Source: Thalassospira lucentensis
Lineage (GTDB): Bacteria > Pseudomonadota > Alphaproteobacteria > Rhodospirillales > Thalassospiraceae
Direction of reading: 5' to 3'
Length of the DNA: 64,000 nt
Assembly (NCBI RefSeq): GCF_001613805.1
Contig: NZ_LPVY01000007.1
Location: forward strand, 1 to 64,000
Shown here: positions 53,897-61,914 of the stretch, in pieces
How the letters are laid out: every line of letters starts with the position of its first letter
Numbering within the stretch: position 1 is the stretch's first letter
The notes under the pieces: generated by a model
What the model was told of the DNA's origin: nothing
The model's input: only the letters and a program-made list of their open reading frames with translations
The model's database searches: none
Made by a program: the position numbers and the translations under genes

Positions 53897-55174
53897 ATGG
53901 CTGATCTAAGCTGCAAAATTGCCGGGATTGATTCACTCAACCCGTTCTGGCTGGCCTCCGCACCGCCGACCGACAAGAAATACAACGTTGTTCGCGCATT
54001 TCAGGCCGGATGGGGCGGGGTTGTCTGGAAGACGCTGGGGATTGATCCGCCAGTGGTTAACGTATCGTCGCGCTATGGCGCGCATCATGACCAGAACCGT
54101 CGTTTGCTTGGTATCAACAATATCGAACTGATTTCCGACCGGCCGCTTTCGGTCAATCTTCAGGAAATCCGCGAATGTCGTAAAGAATATCCCGACCATG
54201 TGATCATCGGATCGATGATGGCCCCGATTGAAGAACGGGCATGGAAGGATTTGGCACAACAGATCGCCGAAAGCGGCGTGCACGGGATAGAACTTAACCT
54301 TGGCTGCCCGCACGGCATGTGCGAGCGCGGCATGGGATCGGCCATCGGGCAGGTGCCTGAAATGGTCGAACAGGTCACCCGCTGGGTCAAGGATGCGGTC
54401 GATATTCCGGTCTTTACGAAGCTGACGCCAAACATCACCAATATCCTGTGGTCGGCAGAGGCCGCACTTAAAGGTGGGGCGGATGCCGTGTCGCTTATTA
54501 ACACCGTTAACTCGATCATTTCGGTCGATCTTGACAGCATGGTTCCCGAACCGATTGTTGATGGCAAGGGTACGCATGGCGGTTATTGCGGATCGGCGGT
54601 AAAGCCGATTGCGCTTAACATGGTGGCCGAAATTGCCCGCACGCCGGAAACCCGCGATCTGCATATTTCCGGCATCGGCGGGATTACCACATGGAAAGAC
54701 GCCGTTGAATTCATGGCGTTGGGGTCAAACGCGGTGCAGGTCTGCACGGCTGCAATGATTTATGGTTTCCGCGTTGTCGATGATCTGATCGATGGCATGA
54801 GCCAGTGGATGGATGACAAGGGGTACACCAGTGTCGAACAGTTCACGCGTGCGGCCGTGCCGCAGGTCGCGAACTGGAACGAGCTTAACATGAATTTCGA
54901 TACCAAGGCGGTGATCAACCCGGACAATTGTATCGAATGTGGCCGTTGCCACATCGCTTGCGAGGATACATCGCATCAGGCGATTGCGATGAATGTCAAG
55001 GAAGACGGGCACCGTGAGTTTGTTGTCATCGACGAGGAATGTGTTGGTTGCAACCTTTGCTATCACATTTGTCCGGTGCCTGATTGCATCACCATGGAAC
55101 CGGTCAAAACCGACAAGCCTTACATGACCTGGCCGGAACATCCGTTAAACCCGATGCGGCAGGCTGCCGAGTAA
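53897..55174 (+). CDS. preA: NAD-dependent dihydropyrimidine dehydrogenase subunit PreA
   Basis: 425 aa. An FMN-binding TIM barrel as in dihydroorotate dehydrogenase (NPFWLASAPPTDK, LNLGCPHGMCERGMGSAIGQ with active-site Cys, GGITTWKDAVEFMALGSNAVQVCTA). The C-terminus adds two [4Fe-4S] motifs: CIECGRCHIAC and CVGCNLCYHICPVPDC. It completes the PreTA enzyme that makes dihydrouracil and dihydrothymine. It lies in an operon with preT and the carbamoylase gene 34 bp downstream. Confidence 0.95.
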   Translation: MADLSCKIAGIDSLNPFWLASAPPTDKKYNVVRAFQAGWGGVVWKTLGIDPPVVNVSSRYGAHHDQNRRLLGINNIELISDRPLSVNLQEIRECRKEYPDHVIIGSMMAPIEERAWKDLAQQIAESGVHGIELNLGCPHGMCERGMGSAIGQVPEMVEQVTRWVKDAVDIPVFTKLTPNITNILWSAEAALKGGADAVSLINTVNSIISVDLDSMVPEPIVDGKGTHGGYCGSAVKPIALNMVAEIARTPETRDLHISGIGGITTWKDAVEFMALGSNAVQVCTAAMIYGFRVVDDLIDGMSQWMDDKGYTSVEQFTRAAVPQVANWNELNMNFDTKAVINPDNCIECGRCHIACEDTSHQAIAMNVKEDGHREFVVIDEECVGCNLCYHICPVPDCITMEPVKTDKPYMTWPEHPLNPMRQAAE

Positions 55175-55208
55175 TCCCAAGCCGGAAGACAGACAAAAGG
55201 ATATCTAA

Positions 55209-56486
55209 ATGACCGTTCAACCAAGTGTGCGCAATCTGTCGATCAATGGCGACCGGCTTTGGGACAGCCTGATGGAAATGGCAAAGATCGGCAAAACCGC
55301 CAAGGATGGCGTTTGTCGATTGGCGCTGACCGATCTGGATCGTGAGAGCCGAGACTTGTTCATCAAATGGTGCAAGGCCGAGGGTTGCACGATCCGCATC
55401 GACAAGATGGGAAATATCTTTGCACGCCGTGAAGGGCGCAATCCCGATCTGCCACCGGTGGTGATGGGAAGCCATCTGGACAGCCAGCCGACAGGGGGAA
55501 AATATGATGGTGTTTATGGTGTGCTTTCGGGGCTTGAAGTAATCCGGGCTCTGAACGAAGCCAAATACGAAACCGAAGCACCACTTGAAGTCGTTTGCTG
55601 GACCAACGAAGAAGGGTCGCGCTTTGCCCCGGCGATGGTCGCATCGGGCGTGTTTGCCAAGGTTTTCGACCTTGAATACGGTCATTCGCGCGCTGATGTC
55701 GATGGCAAGACGATGGGCGAGGAATTGAAACGCATCGGCTATCTTGGTGATGACGAAGCCACGATTGATGCCCATCCGATGGGCGCGTATTTCGAGGCCC
55801 ATATCGAACAGGGCCCGATCCTTGAAGATGAAGGCAAGGATATCGGCATTGTCACCGATGCACAGGGGCAGCGCTGGTACGAAATCAAGTTCACCGGTGT
55901 TGAGGCCCATGCCGGCCCGACGCCGATGAAAACCCGCAAGGATGCATTGTTGGGTGCGTCGCGTGTGGTTGATCTGGTCAACAGGATCGGTCTGGATCGA
56001 TCCCCACTGGCCTGTGCCACGGTTGGCATGATGCAAATCCATCCGAACTCACGCAATGTTATCCCGGGTGAGGTGTTCTTTACCGTTGATTTCCGCCATC
56101 CAGATGACGCGGTTCTGGCCGATATGGACAAAGCTCTGCGCGATGGTGTTGATAAAATTGCATCCGAAATCGGCCTTAAAACCGAGTTTGAGCAGATTTT
56201 CTATTACGCGCCGGTTCCGTTTGACAAAACCTGCGTCGACGCGGTTCGCAATGCGGTTGAAATCGGTGGATATTCCGCGCGCGAGATTGTGTCGGGTGCG
56301 GGGCATGATGCCTGCTATCTGGCGCAGGTGACCCCGACCGCGATGATCTTTATCCCGTGTGTCGATGGTATTTCCCATAACGAGATTGAGGAAGTTCACA
56401 AGCACTGGTCAGATGCGGGAGGGCAGGTTTTGCTGCATGCCGTTCTGGCCAAGGCCGACGAGACGGTCATGACACAATCGGTTTAG
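55209..56486 (+). CDS. M20-family carbamoylase (N-carbamoyl-beta-alanine / allantoate amidohydrolase type)
   Basis: 425 aa. Zinc-binding residues of the M20 hydantoinase/carbamoylase branch: GSHLDSQPTGGKYDGVYGV (His and Asp), NEEGSRFAP (Glu pair), HIEQGPILED (His) and a late SGAGHDACYLA (His). It hydrolyses an N-carbamoyl group, probably N-carbamoyl-beta-alanine to beta-alanine, ammonia and CO2, in the pyrimidine pathway of preTA. A nitrilase-type enzyme with the same expected reaction is coded at 60060. Convergent terminator downstream. Confidence 0.9.
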   Translation: MTVQPSVRNLSINGDRLWDSLMEMAKIGKTAKDGVCRLALTDLDRESRDLFIKWCKAEGCTIRIDKMGNIFARREGRNPDLPPVVMGSHLDSQPTGGKYDGVYGVLSGLEVIRALNEAKYETEAPLEVVCWTNEEGSRFAPAMVASGVFAKVFDLEYGHSRADVDGKTMGEELKRIGYLGDDEATIDAHPMGAYFEAHIEQGPILEDEGKDIGIVTDAQGQRWYEIKFTGVEAHAGPTPMKTRKDALLGASRVVDLVNRIGLDRSPLACATVGMMQIHPNSRNVIPGEVFFTVDFRHPDDAVLADMDKALRDGVDKIASEIGLKTEFEQIFYYAPVPFDKTCVDAVRNAVEIGGYSAREIVSGAGHDACYLAQVTPTAMIFIPCVDGISHNEIEEVHKHWSDAGGQVLLHAVLAKADETVMTQSV

Positions 56487-56523
56487 ACTGATATCAACTA
56501 CCTCCCATGAATACTCCAGACTG

Positions 56524-56548
56524 GACCGGCCTCTGTGCCGGTCTTTTT
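56524..56548. terminator. Bidirectional terminator
   Basis: GACCGGC / GCCGGTC with a 6-nt loop and T5 on the + strand, between the convergent carbamoylase and binding-protein genes. Confidence 0.88.
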
Positions 56549-56549
56549 G

Positions 56550-57365
56550 TCAGTTGCTGTTAGATTTGGGCAGGTGAAAGGCAACCCATTCGGAAAGCTG
56601 CCCGCTGTCGTTCAGTTCAGTGATCAAGTTGTTGATCCGGGCGACATGCCGCACGCACGGGCTGCTGCGCGAAAACATGAATTGAACTTCGTTCACGGCC
56701 AGTGGTGGTTCAATGGCAATAACCTGTTGGTCGATGCCGTCAATCGCGACATTGGCCATGCCGTCATATCGCCCGAGCAATACATAATCGACCCGCCCGT
56801 TCAACAGGATATCGAATATGCGGTTGCCAGTTGGTGAATAAATCATGTCGAGCCTATCGGCGGCAAACCGGTCAATGAAATCGCCGTAGCTTCCGCCTTG
56901 GGGGCGCGCACCGCTGTGACCGATGAGGCTGTCGATGCTGTGAACTGAAAATTGCCGGTCAACATGCTGAAAGACCATCACATCATCGGATGCATAAGGA
57001 AGTGAATAAATGAAAGTCATTGCGCGTTCGGCCGTGTAATAGGCACCCGCCATCACATCGATTTCACCGGCTTCGAGCATCTGGATCGACCGGTTCCAAG
57101 GGACTTCAAGATGCACTTTCAGGCTGATATTATTTTCCTGTGTGTATCGACGCAGGATATCAATCGAAATACCTTGCGCGTGGCCGTTACTGCCTAAGTA
57201 AGAGATCGGTTCCCATCCTGCGGCACCGCCAACAACAATCTGTTTGCAGGTATCAGATGCGGCATGGGCATGATTGATGATTGCGGACAGGACAATGCAA
57301 GGCAGGACAAGCATAGGCATGACGCCCAATTGGATCGCGTACAAGAATACGCGTTGAAAATACAT
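56550..57365 (-). CDS. Family 3 periplasmic solute-binding protein
   Basis: 271 aa with an N-terminal signal ending ~residue 36 (NHAHA). SBP_bac_3 fold: GWEPISYLGSNGHAQGISIDILRRY, LEVPWNRSIQMLEAGEIDVMAGAYYTAERA, DIVLLNGRVDYVLLGR-like segment, and a C-terminal helix ELNDSGQLSEWVAFH. It has cysteines at the mature N-terminus and in SSPCVRH that may pair. No transporter genes adjoin it, so it may be an orphan binding protein or a sensory one. Confidence 0.82.
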   Translation of the reverse strand: MYFQRVFLYAIQLGVMPMLVLPCIVLSAIINHAHAASDTCKQIVVGGAAGWEPISYLGSNGHAQGISIDILRRYTQENNISLKVHLEVPWNRSIQMLEAGEIDVMAGAYYTAERAMTFIYSLPYASDDVMVFQHVDRQFSVHSIDSLIGHSGARPQGGSYGDFIDRFAADRLDMIYSPTGNRIFDILLNGRVDYVLLGRYDGMANVAIDGIDQQVIAIEPPLAVNEVQFMFSRSSPCVRHVARINNLITELNDSGQLSEWVAFHLPKSNSN

Positions 57366-57483
57366 GCTTATCCCCCCTGAAAACCGATCAGTGTTTGTCG
57401 ATTTCAGATTTGGAAGCAGAGTATCTTTTACAACTATTCGTTAGTGTGGGGACGGGCAGGCAGCTTTGTTGCGCCGGTTGCCT

Positions 57484-58125
57484 TTAAGACAGGCCAACAC
57501 CCTTTAGAATGATGCGCACGACATTTTCCTTGGCCTCTGCGAATTGGGTATCCGACAGCGGTTGATTGTTGTTAAAGATTTCAATCTGGCGGGCAAAGTC
57601 GGCGTAATGCTGGGTAGTGGCAAAGATCATATACATCAGCGAGTAGGGCTCAACCTTGTCCATTTTCCCCTCGGTGATCCAACGATTGATCACCACTACA
57701 CGGCTATCAAGCCAGTTTTTGACAGTGGTTGAAATGTAATCGGATGAAAATTTTGCCCCACGGATGATTTCATGAGCCCAGACGCGTGAACCATGCGGGC
57801 GGGCACGCGACAAATCCATTTTGGCTTCAATATAGCCGCGCAGGATTTCGGCCGGGTCGGAACTATTTTCAAATGTCATTGCTGCTTCAAGCCAATGATC
57901 GCAAATGTCTTCCATGATACGGCGATAAAGGGCTTCTTTGGTGCTGAAATAGTAATGCACATTGGCCTTGGGTACATTGGCAATTTCGGCGATCCGCGCG
58001 GTGGTTGCTCCCTTGAAGCCGTAATCGGCAAAAACCAGTTCGGCAGCGGCGAGAATTTGCTCTTCGTTTTCCTGACGAATGGCGGCCTTGTGTGCACCGT
58101 TCAGTCCGGATTTGATTGCAGTCAT
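57484..58125 (-). CDS. TetR-family regulator, RutR-like
   Basis: 213 aa from the ATG after GGGGAA. N-terminal TetR HTH (ILAAAELVFADYGFKGATTARIAEIANVPKANVHYYFSTKEALYRRIM) and a C-terminal domain like RutR/YcdC (GSRVWAHEIIRGAKFSSDY, the YSLMYMIFATTQHYADFARQIE segment). RutR senses uracil and thymine and controls pyrimidine degradation and synthesis. Placement among preTA, carbamoylase and transaminase genes, plus a RutR-like box in its own promoter, make the same role very probable here. Confidence 0.9.
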   Translation of the reverse strand: MTAIKSGLNGAHKAAIRQENEEQILAAAELVFADYGFKGATTARIAEIANVPKANVHYYFSTKEALYRRIMEDICDHWLEAAMTFENSSDPAEILRGYIEAKMDLSRARPHGSRVWAHEIIRGAKFSSDYISTTVKNWLDSRVVVINRWITEGKMDKVEPYSLMYMIFATTQHYADFARQIEIFNNNQPLSDTQFAEAKENVVRIILKGVGLS

Positions 58126-58154
58126 CGACGTTCCCCGAAATTGCGTCATTTATC

Positions 58155-58170
58155 TTGACCGTTTGGTCAG
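58155..58170. promoter_or_regulatory. RutR-like box before the TetR gene
   Basis: TTGACCGTTTGGTCAG: perfect dyad GACC-4-GGTC with flanking TT/AG, matching RutR consensus TTGACCA-2-TGGTCAA at nearly every defined position. It lies 30 bp upstream of the tetR start, a typical autoregulatory place, and could also act on the divergent transaminase transcript. Confidence 0.7.
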
Positions 58171-58369
58171 GTTAAAATAATCTCTACTTTAGATACTAAA
58201 AAGCAAGCTTAAAATACGCGCCGAACCAACCGGGTATGTCCAAAATTTTGAACAACACCGGTGAAAGATAAACAGAAATTCGGTGCCGTAAACAAAAATC
58301 AGGGTCGCTGAAATGGCATTTGGCAGTCGAAAATTCGAAACCAGTTCCCGGTGACTTTAAAGCGCTAGT

Positions 58370-58468
58370 GCATGGGAGATTCCCGTGCTAACGATTTTTT
58401 CTGCACCCTTATCAGGTGTAGTCCAGACTGCCCTATGTGCGACATATCGCTCAGTCGGGGCGGTCTGG
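58370..58468 (+). ncRNA. Structured leader upstream of the transaminase gene (unclassified)
   Basis: The 423-bp gap 58126-58548 contains no gene. In it: hairpin 1, GCATGGGA-3-TCCCGTGC (58370-58388), followed by a six-T tract (58394-58399); hairpin 2, CCAGACTGCCC (58423-58433) with GGGCGGTCTGG (58458-58468), an 11-bp stem with one G-U. Hairpin 2 encloses a third, TATGT-3-ACATA (58434-58446). The transaminase ATG is 80 nt farther on. Could be a terminator followed by a regulatory leader. No known riboswitch class is recognised. Confidence 0.5.
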
Positions 58469-58548
58469 CTATTTAATAAAGTCGGACATTGATTTGGCCC
58501 GCCAAAACGATGTCAGGGAAGCACAAGAAAGGTACGGGAGACCTTTTT

Positions 58549-59880
58549 ATGACAGCCACCACGAAAATCAGCCGACCGAACGATCTTTCGGCATTCTGGA
58601 TGCCGTTTACGGCGAACCGCCAGTTCAAGCAGGCCCCACGCATGCTTGTCAGCGCGGAAGGCATGTATTACCAGACCGATGACAACCGCCAGATTCTGGA
58701 CGGTACTGCAGGGCTTTGGTGCTGCAACGCTGGTCACAAGCGCCCCAAGATCGTCGAGGCGGTCAAGGCACAGATGGACGAACTGGATTATGCCCCGGCA
58801 TTCCAGATGGGGCATCCCAAGGCGTTCGAGCTTGCCAGCCGTCTGGCGCAGCTTATGCCGGGCGATCTGAACCATGTTTTTTATACCAATTCCGGATCTG
58901 AATCGGTTGAAACCGCGCTTAAGATCGCGATTGCCTATCACCGGGCACGAGGGGACGGGCAGCGGACCCGATTGATCGGTCGTGAGCGCGGCTATCACGG
59001 TGTCAATTTCGGCGGTATTTCGGTCGGTGGTATTTCGGGCAACCGAAAGACCTTTGGACAGATGCTGGGCGGGGTTGACCATATCCGTCATACCTATCTG
59101 CCTGATGAAAACGGTGTTACCCGCGGCATGCCGGAACACGGTGCGTTTCTGGCCGATGATCTGGAACGCATTTGCGCGCTGCATGATCCGTCAACTATCG
59201 CGGCCGTTATTGTTGAGCCGGTTGCAGGGTCGACCGGTGTTCTGATCCCGCCAAAGGGCTATCTGGAACGCCTGCGCGAGATATGCACCAAGCATGGCAT
59301 TCTTCTGATCTTTGATGAAGTCATTACCGGTTTCGGTCGCCTTGGCGCCCCGTTTGCGGTGGATTATTTTGGTGTTCAGCCGGACATGGTAACGACGGCA
59401 AAGGGGCTTACCAACGGCACGATCCCCATGGGGGCGGTTTTCGCCACTGACGACATCCATGACACGTTCATGACCGGTCCGGAAAACATGATCGAGCTGT
59501 TCCATGGCTACACCTATTCGGGCAACCCGGTTGCCTGTGCGGCGGGCCTCGCGACGCTTGAAACCTATGAGGAAGAAGGCCTTTACACCAAGGGGCAGGA
59601 ACTTGGCCAATATTGGGAAGATGCGGTTCACAGTCTGATTGATCTGCCGAAGGTCAAGGATATCCGCAACCTTGGCCTGATCGGTGCGATCGAACTTGAA
59701 AGCATCGAAGGCTTCCCGACCAAGCGGGCCTTTAGTGCATTCCTCAAGGCGTTCGAGAAGGGCATCCTGATCCGCACCACGGGCGATATCATTGCGCTTT
59801 CACCGCCGCTGATCATTGAAAAATCTCATATCGATCAGCTGTTTGGCACGCTGCGCGAAGTGTTGAAGGAAATTGACTAA
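58549..59880 (+). CDS. Omega-amino-acid:pyruvate aminotransferase (beta-alanine transaminase)
   Basis: 443 aa, with GGGAG before the ATG. Class III PLP aminotransferase: FWMPFTANRQFKQAPRML at the start (typical of beta-alanine:pyruvate transaminases), YTNSGSESVETALKIA, ERGYHGVNFGGISVGGISGN, LIFDEVITGFGRLG with the ring-stacking Asp, and Schiff-base K285 in TTAKGLTNGTIPMGAV. It converts beta-alanine (or 3-aminoisobutyrate) to malonate (or methylmalonate) semialdehyde, following the ureidopropionase step. Structured leader upstream. Confidence 0.92.
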   Translation: MTATTKISRPNDLSAFWMPFTANRQFKQAPRMLVSAEGMYYQTDDNRQILDGTAGLWCCNAGHKRPKIVEAVKAQMDELDYAPAFQMGHPKAFELASRLAQLMPGDLNHVFYTNSGSESVETALKIAIAYHRARGDGQRTRLIGRERGYHGVNFGGISVGGISGNRKTFGQMLGGVDHIRHTYLPDENGVTRGMPEHGAFLADDLERICALHDPSTIAAVIVEPVAGSTGVLIPPKGYLERLREICTKHGILLIFDEVITGFGRLGAPFAVDYFGVQPDMVTTAKGLTNGTIPMGAVFATDDIHDTFMTGPENMIELFHGYTYSGNPVACAAGLATLETYEEEGLYTKGQELGQYWEDAVHSLIDLPKVKDIRNLGLIGAIELESIEGFPTKRAFSAFLKAFEKGILIRTTGDIIALSPPLIIEKSHIDQLFGTLREVLKEID

Positions 59881-60059
59881 GGACTGATTCCAGCTCTGCC
59901 CCATTGCGGGCAAGGTAGGCGAAAGCTGTTGGGAAACGTTACGTTTCACGATTTTCCGGTTTGCGTCCCATCATGGGAATTGGGGGCGCAGACTGGACCA
60001 AGCCACAAGATCGGCGAAAGCCGGCACATGGCACATATCAGATCAAGGAGGTATCTCGG

Positions 60060-60926
60060 ATGTCTATGCTGAGAGGCGGACTGATTCAGATGAGCCTTAA
60101 GGGTTCAACCGAACAGTCGCCGGACGAAATTCGTCAGGCCATGATCGACGCGCATCTGCCCTATATCGAAGAGGCAGGGCGGCAGGGCGTGCAGGTTTTG
60201 TGTTTTCAGGAAGTGTTTACGCAGCCCTATTTCTGCCCCAGCCAGGACAGGAAATGGTATGACGCGGCCGAAGAAATCCCGAACGGCCCGACCACGCAAC
60301 TGATGTGTGAACTGGCCAAGAAACACAAGATGGTCATCGTCGTTCCGATCTACGAGCAGGAAATTACCGGTGTGTATTACAACGCCGCCGCCGTGATTGA
60401 TGCCGACGGGACCTATCTCGGCAAATATCGCAAAACCCATATCCCGCAGGTTGCCGGTTTCTGGGAAAAGTTTTTCTTTAAACCGGGTGTTTCGGACTGG
60501 CCGGTGTTTGATACCCAGTATTGCAAGCTTGGCGTTTATATCTGCTATGACCGGCATTTCCCCGAAGGCTGGCGTGCACTGGCGCTTAATGGCGCTGAAT
60601 ATATCGTCAATCCGTCAGCAACGGTGGCTGGGCTTTCGGAACATCTGTGGAAGCTGGAACAACCTGCATCGGCGGTTGCCAACGGATGTTATATCGGGGC
60701 AATCAATCGTGTTGGCCGCGAAATGCCTTGGGATATCGGTGAGTTTTACGGCCAAAGCTATTTCGTCAATCCGCGCGGCGTGATCGAGAAGGAAGCATCG
60801 CGCGATCAGGACGAACTGATCGTGCATGACATGGATATGTCCATGGTGCGTGAAGTCCGGAACACATGGCAGTTTTTCCGGGACCGTCGGCCTTCGACTT
60901 ATACCCGCCTGACCGACGGCAACTGA
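60060..60926 (+). CDS. Beta-ureidopropionase, nitrilase superfamily
   Basis: 288 aa, start fixed by AAGGAGG nine nt upstream. Catalytic triad E51 (FQEVFTQPYF), K125 (KYRKTHIP) and C162 (YICYDRHFPEGWR). ARHFP/DRHFPEG, FYGQSYFVNPRG and the closing REVRNTWQFFRDRRP match bacterial N-carbamoyl-beta-alanine amidohydrolases. It hydrolyses N-carbamoyl-beta-alanine to beta-alanine. The 179-bp gap before it holds GNRA-type mini-hairpins (for example CGGCGAAAGCCG at about 60014-60025) of unknown meaning. Confidence 0.9.
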   Translation: MSMLRGGLIQMSLKGSTEQSPDEIRQAMIDAHLPYIEEAGRQGVQVLCFQEVFTQPYFCPSQDRKWYDAAEEIPNGPTTQLMCELAKKHKMVIVVPIYEQEITGVYYNAAAVIDADGTYLGKYRKTHIPQVAGFWEKFFFKPGVSDWPVFDTQYCKLGVYICYDRHFPEGWRALALNGAEYIVNPSATVAGLSEHLWKLEQPASAVANGCYIGAINRVGREMPWDIGEFYGQSYFVNPRGVIEKEASRDQDELIVHDMDMSMVREVRNTWQFFRDRRPSTYTRLTDGN

Positions 60927-60932
60927 GATTTT

Positions 60933-60969
60933 AACGGCGAACGGAGCATGAGCCCCGCTCGCCGTTTTG
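60933..60969 (+). terminator. Terminator after the ureidopropionase gene
   Basis: AACGGCGA (60933-60940) pairs perfectly with TCGCCGTT (60959-60966), inner GC pairs extend the stem, and a short T-run follows. Confidence 0.8.
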
Positions 60970-61030
60970 CTTTGACCGACATTTTATATTCCGGCGCCAA
61001 ATGACCGGGCAAAAGACAAGTCGGCAAGGT

Positions 61031-61048
61031 TCAGGGCAACGACCCTGA
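61031..61048 (+). other. Hairpin before the ABC operon
   Basis: TCAGGG-6-CCCTGA ends 38 nt upstream of the ATPase start and is followed by a GGGAGG that looks like a displaced ribosome-binding site. It may affect translation of the importer; no leader ORF is evident in the 160-bp gap. Confidence 0.35.
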
Positions 61049-61086
61049 GGGAGGCTTTAGAGAGACATTCGATCAGGGGATACCCC

Positions 61087-61914
61087 ATGACGTTAAAAGC
61101 AGTCGTCAATAATGTGGCGCAAATGCCCGCATCCGCCGACGCAGTTGTTGATATTCAAAAACTGTCGTTGACCTTTCAAACCGCTGACGGGCCGGTCTAT
61201 GCCCTGTCCGACGTTGATCTGACGATTGAACGTGGTGATTTCGTTTCCTTTATCGGCCCGTCGGGCTGTGGCAAAACCACGCTCTTACGCGTGATTGCCG
61301 ATCTGGAGAAAGCCACGGGTGGTGATATTTCGATTAACGGTGTTTCGCCGCAGGAAGCGCGTGAAAACCGTGCCTATGGCTATGTGTTTCAGGCCCCGGC
61401 ATTGCTGCCATGGCGTTCGATTGAACGCAATGTGACCCTGCCGCTGGAAATTATGGAAATCCCCCGCGAAGAACGGATCAAACGGGGGCACGAGGCACTA
61501 AAACTTGTCGAACTGAACGGGTTTGAAAAGAAATTCCCGTGGCAGCTCTCGGGCGGGATGCAGCAACGTGCATCGATTGCGCGCGCGCTAAGCTTTGATG
61601 CCGATCTGCTTCTGATGGATGAGCCGTTCGGGGCGTTAGATGAAATTGTCCGCGATCATTTGAATGAACAGCTTCTGAAACTATGGGCCCGGACCAACAA
61701 GACGGTTGCCTTTGTCACCCATTCGATCCCCGAGGCAGTTTACCTGTCGACCAAGATCGTTGTGATGTCGCCAAGGCCGGGCCGGATCATTGATGTGATC
61801 AAAACCGATTTTCCGAAGGATCGCGGTCTTGATATCCGCGAAACACCAGAATTCTTGGAAGTAGCCCATCGTGTGCGTGAAGGGCTGCGGGCAGGGCATA
61901 GCTATGACGAGTAA
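61087..61914 (+). CDS. ABC transporter ATP-binding protein (SsuB/TauB/ThiZ-like)
   Basis: 275 aa: Walker A GPSGCGKTT at 57-65, Q-loop YVFQAPALLPWRSIERNV, signature LSGGMQQRASIARAL, Walker B LLLMDEPFGALDE, H-switch FVTHS. The PALLPWR and PEAVYLS sequences belong to the nitrate/sulfonate/HMP-type importer group. In pyrimidine-catabolic loci, such importers with NMT1/THI5-like binding proteins carry pyrimidines or related compounds; a binding protein is not in the window. It overlaps the next gene by 11 bp. Confidence 0.93.
   Translation: MTLKAVVNNVAQMPASADAVVDIQKLSLTFQTADGPVYALSDVDLTIERGDFVSFIGPSGCGKTTLLRVIADLEKATGGDISINGVSPQEARENRAYGYVFQAPALLPWRSIERNVTLPLEIMEIPREERIKRGHEALKLVELNGFEKKFPWQLSGGMQQRASIARALSFDADLLLMDEPFGALDEIVRDHLNEQLLKLWARTNKTVAFVTHSIPEAVYLSTKIVVMSPRPGRIIDVIKTDFPKDRGLDIRETPEFLEVAHRVREGLRAGHSYDE

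Noticed and set aside
58370-58468. tRNA or known riboswitch reading of the structured leader
   Set aside because: No cloverleaf, CCA end or T-loop motif, and none of the conserved cores of riboswitches I know is present.
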